Source: Thiothrix subterranea (GTDB lineage: Bacteria; Pseudomonadota; Gammaproteobacteria; Thiotrichales; Thiotrichaceae). From it: DNA of 64,000 nt. Below the pieces are notes generated by a model. It did not search any database. It was not told the DNA's origin and saw only the letters and a list, made by a program, of their open reading frames with translations. The translations under genes and the position numbers were made by a program. Every line of letters starts with the position of its first letter. Position 1 is the first letter of the stretch. Positions 62,093-64,000 of this stretch are shown piece by piece. Where the stretch lies: positions 1 to 64,000 of the forward strand of contig NZ_CP133216.1 in NCBI RefSeq assembly GCF_030930995.1, in the 5' to 3' direction.

Positions 62093-64000
62093 GGGTAGCC
62101 GGAGGTTTCTAACCCCCAGCCCCCACACCACCCTGCGTGCGGCTCCGCACAGGGCGGTTCATCAGCCGTTGGGATAACGGCACTTGACCCATTGATCCTT
62201 GAGCGACACTAACCCTTGTTCCTTCAGCCAGCGATTCGACAGCCCCATTTGCATGGCCTTGGTCTTTGCCAGCCGGTAGTAGCCTTTGGAACTCAACCCG
62301 ATGCTGACCGCCAACCGTTCCGGGACGCCCAGCTTGATCAGGTTGCGGATGCGGGTGCGCGGTTTCCGCCATTGCTTGAGGTAGCACATGCGGATTCTGC
62401 GCCGTATCCAGTAGTCCAGCCGTTCCACCGGGTCAAAGATGACCAGAGCAAAGTAGTTCATCCAGCCGGTGAGGTATTCCTTCAGCTTCCGGTAGCGGTA
62501 TTCCCAACTGACGCCCCACGAGCGGTTGGTCAGTTGGCGAATACGGTGCTTGAAGGCTGCCAGACTCGCAGGACTCCAGATAAGGTGGAGTCCCCGGAAC
62601 TGGTAGCCGAGGAAGCAGAGTTCGTTCATCGGCAGGACGCTGCTTTTGTCGGCGTTGACCGGCAACTTGAGGGTTTGCAGAAAGGTTTCGACTTCAGTTT
62701 TGATGCGCTGCCCTTCTGCAAGGGTTTTTGCGCCAATCACGAAGTCGTCGGCGTAACGGGCGAACCGGTAGCCTTTACGTTCCAGAAACCGGTCAAGGTC
62801 GTCGAGCAGGATGTTTGCCAACAGTGGCGACAGTGGACCACCTTGGGGGACACCCCGTGGGTGGCTTCGATGTTGCCGTGGTGGCTGACACCTGCCCGCA
62901 GGTATTTGCCGATCAGGGTAAGAACATGCGGGTCGTTGACCCGTTTGCCCAGCCGGTGCATCAGCAGGTCGTGGTCTACGTTGTCGAAGAATTTCGACAG
63001 GTCGATGTCCACGGCGTAACGGTCGCCGCGCCGGATGAAGCCTTGTACCGCCCTGATGGCGTGGTGGGCTGAACGGTGCGGACGGAAGCCGTAGCTGTGT
63101 TCCGAGAAGCTGGGGTCAACCAACGGTTGCAGGCGTTGTACGATGGCTTGCTGGATCAGCCGGTCGTTGACGGTGGAATACCCAGCAAACGGACACCGCC
63201 GTTCGGTTTGGAACTCTACCCGTCTGACTGGCTGCGGGCAATAATAACCCGCCAGCAACCCGCGCCGGATGTTTGCCCAGTGGGCTTTCGCCCAGTCCGG
63301 GTAGGCGTCCAGCGTGATGCCGTCGATGCCTGCGCTGCCTTGTTCTGCCGCACATGTTTCCATGCCGGGTGCAGGTTGGTGGGCAACAAAATGTCATTCA
63401 GTAAGGTTTGTTCCATGTTCATGGTTGCTCAATGGATGTTGTGGGAGGCTCGCTGCCACGTTGACCGCCTTTGGCATCGCTGCCGCCAAGGTCAGGTGGG
63501 CTGCTCCTCCCTGATGTTCCGGCCTTCACCGTGTCCCCGCCATTACGCCGGGCGTTGGGCTACTATGCCGTCTGCTGACTTCTGCTTAATCACGGTGAAG
63601 ATTGCTCCCGCCGCGCTGCCGTTTGTCATCCGGTTCGCTCGCTGCTGGCGGATGACATGCCAGAACGCCCAGACCTTTTCTATACCCGCGCCTGTACGGG
63701 TTCACGACGACCGCTGGTTAAGCAGATCTCCCCGAATAAGAACATGAACTGTCACTGCACAACCCCGTCATTTACTGTATCTCGCGAACCACTGGATTTC
63801 GTGACCTTGTGCCCACTCATCCCTGAGACTCAGCCTTGTATGACGTTTCTGTCCGTAGGCTCGCAGTTTTGCGCTTCGGCTTCCTTCCCACCAGCCCTCG
63901 CGGGGTGGCAGTTGCCGTCGGCTAGTAGTTATGCCGCTCTGAAAGCCAGAACGGTGGGTTCTCCTACAGGGGACTTGCACCCCATGAGTTCATGCCCATG
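62093..64000 (-). mobile_element. Group II intron (3' end and body; 5' end outside the window)
   Basis: On the minus strand the region before the DUF3147 remnant has domain V (ACCGCCCTG and CAGGGTGGT arms with a CG bulge, inner TGCG/CGCA; about 62126-62160) and a domain VI-like GGGGGTTAGAAACCTCC. The body encodes a reverse transcriptase/maturase at 62162-63422. From 63423 to 64000 is intron RNA of domains I-IV, e.g. GGGGTGCAAGTCCCC near 63966-63980 and GGAAGCCGAAGCGC. The precise 3' splice point is uncertain by about 15 bases. Confidence 0.8.
62162..63422 (-). pseudogene. Group II intron reverse transcriptase/maturase, two frameshifts
   Basis: Three frames together give a full RT: start MNMEQTLLNDILLPTNLHP at 63422; then GSAGIDGITLDAYPDW...HSYGFRPHRSAHHAIRAVQ...DLSKFFDNVDHDLL; then PQGGPLSPLLANILLDDL...RYADDFVIG (YADD active site) and the maturase part SWGVSWEYRYRKLKEYLTGWMNYF. 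A base seems lost near 63338-63342 (GG for GGG) and another near 62845-62852 (C5 for C6). No endonuclease domain. Either a decayed gene or sequence errors in homopolymers. Confidence 0.75.

Noticed and set aside
62216-63019. 267-codon plus-strand open frame
   Set aside because: Antisense to the reverse transcriptase/maturase whose YADD and maturase motifs are on the minus strand.
63076-63747. 223-codon plus-strand open frame
   Set aside because: Antisense to the intron reverse transcriptase and its RNA; no recognisable protein features.

Overview
The window reads as chromosome (or a very large replicon) of a gammaproteobacterium with sulfur-oxidiser traits, most like a Thiothrix-type member of the Thiotrichales. 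This assignment is inferred from TusA/DsrE2 sulfur-carrier genes, a YeeE/YedE sulfur-compound transporter, proteobacterial codon use and operon style; no rRNA or other firm taxonomic marker is present.

Left part (1-8.5 kb): a minus-strand cluster made of two di-haem cytochrome c peroxidase-like genes, a Tat-exported Rieske protein and the first 53 codons of an arsenite-oxidase-type molybdopterin oxidoreductase. That four-gene set is the signature of dissimilatory iodate reductase (IdrP/IdrP/IdrB/IdrA) more than of arsenite oxidase. A perfect sigma-54 -24/-12 element stands upstream of it. A DUF255/DsbD-alpha thioredoxin-like protein, a DUF4395 protein, a small Cys-rich protein and a DUF3179 protein follow.

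7.6-19.6 kb: a complete carbon-phosphorus lyase operon, phnF-D-C-E-E-G-H-I-J-K-L-M-N-P plus a DMT permease, nearly all genes overlapping, with a hairpin terminator/attenuator between phnD and phnC. 19.7-26.6 kb: a secreted Lys-rich peptide with two GKCG motifs, a thioredoxin/CcdA pair, and a beta-oxidation operon (thiolase, FadN-type dehydrogenase/hydratase, acyl-CoA ligase); a fadE lies further on at 37-39 kb. 26.8-35.2 kb: a DUF3800 gene, a heptanucleotide repeat inside the 5' end of a small reading frame, metE, and a divergent molybdenum operon (modE, rhodanese, moeA, modA, modB) that ends in metR. 39-43 kb: a TetR-controlled sulfur-trafficking region (ahpD-like, dsrE2, tusA, tetR, small membrane gene, yeeE) with two copies of one operator. 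43-47.3 kb: redox and metal-stress genes, including a bufferin operon (bufA-bufB-bufC-doxX) preceded by an unannotated 57-residue secreted peptide gene.

Right part (47.5-64 kb): an accessory, plasmid-like island: hipBA, tyrosine recombinase, AAA ATPase/DUF4143, DUF4942 methyltransferase, DUF2958, AlkD-like, NYN nuclease, ProQ/FinO, KfrA and WGR genes. Two 170-bp near-identical copies, and a third diverged copy, of a structured leader sit directly 5' of small genes there; the two good copies differ at three bases, two of which form a compensatory base-pair change. The window ends with copA (start region out of frame across two C6 tracts) and a group II intron that interrupts a DUF3147 gene and carries a frameshifted reverse transcriptase.
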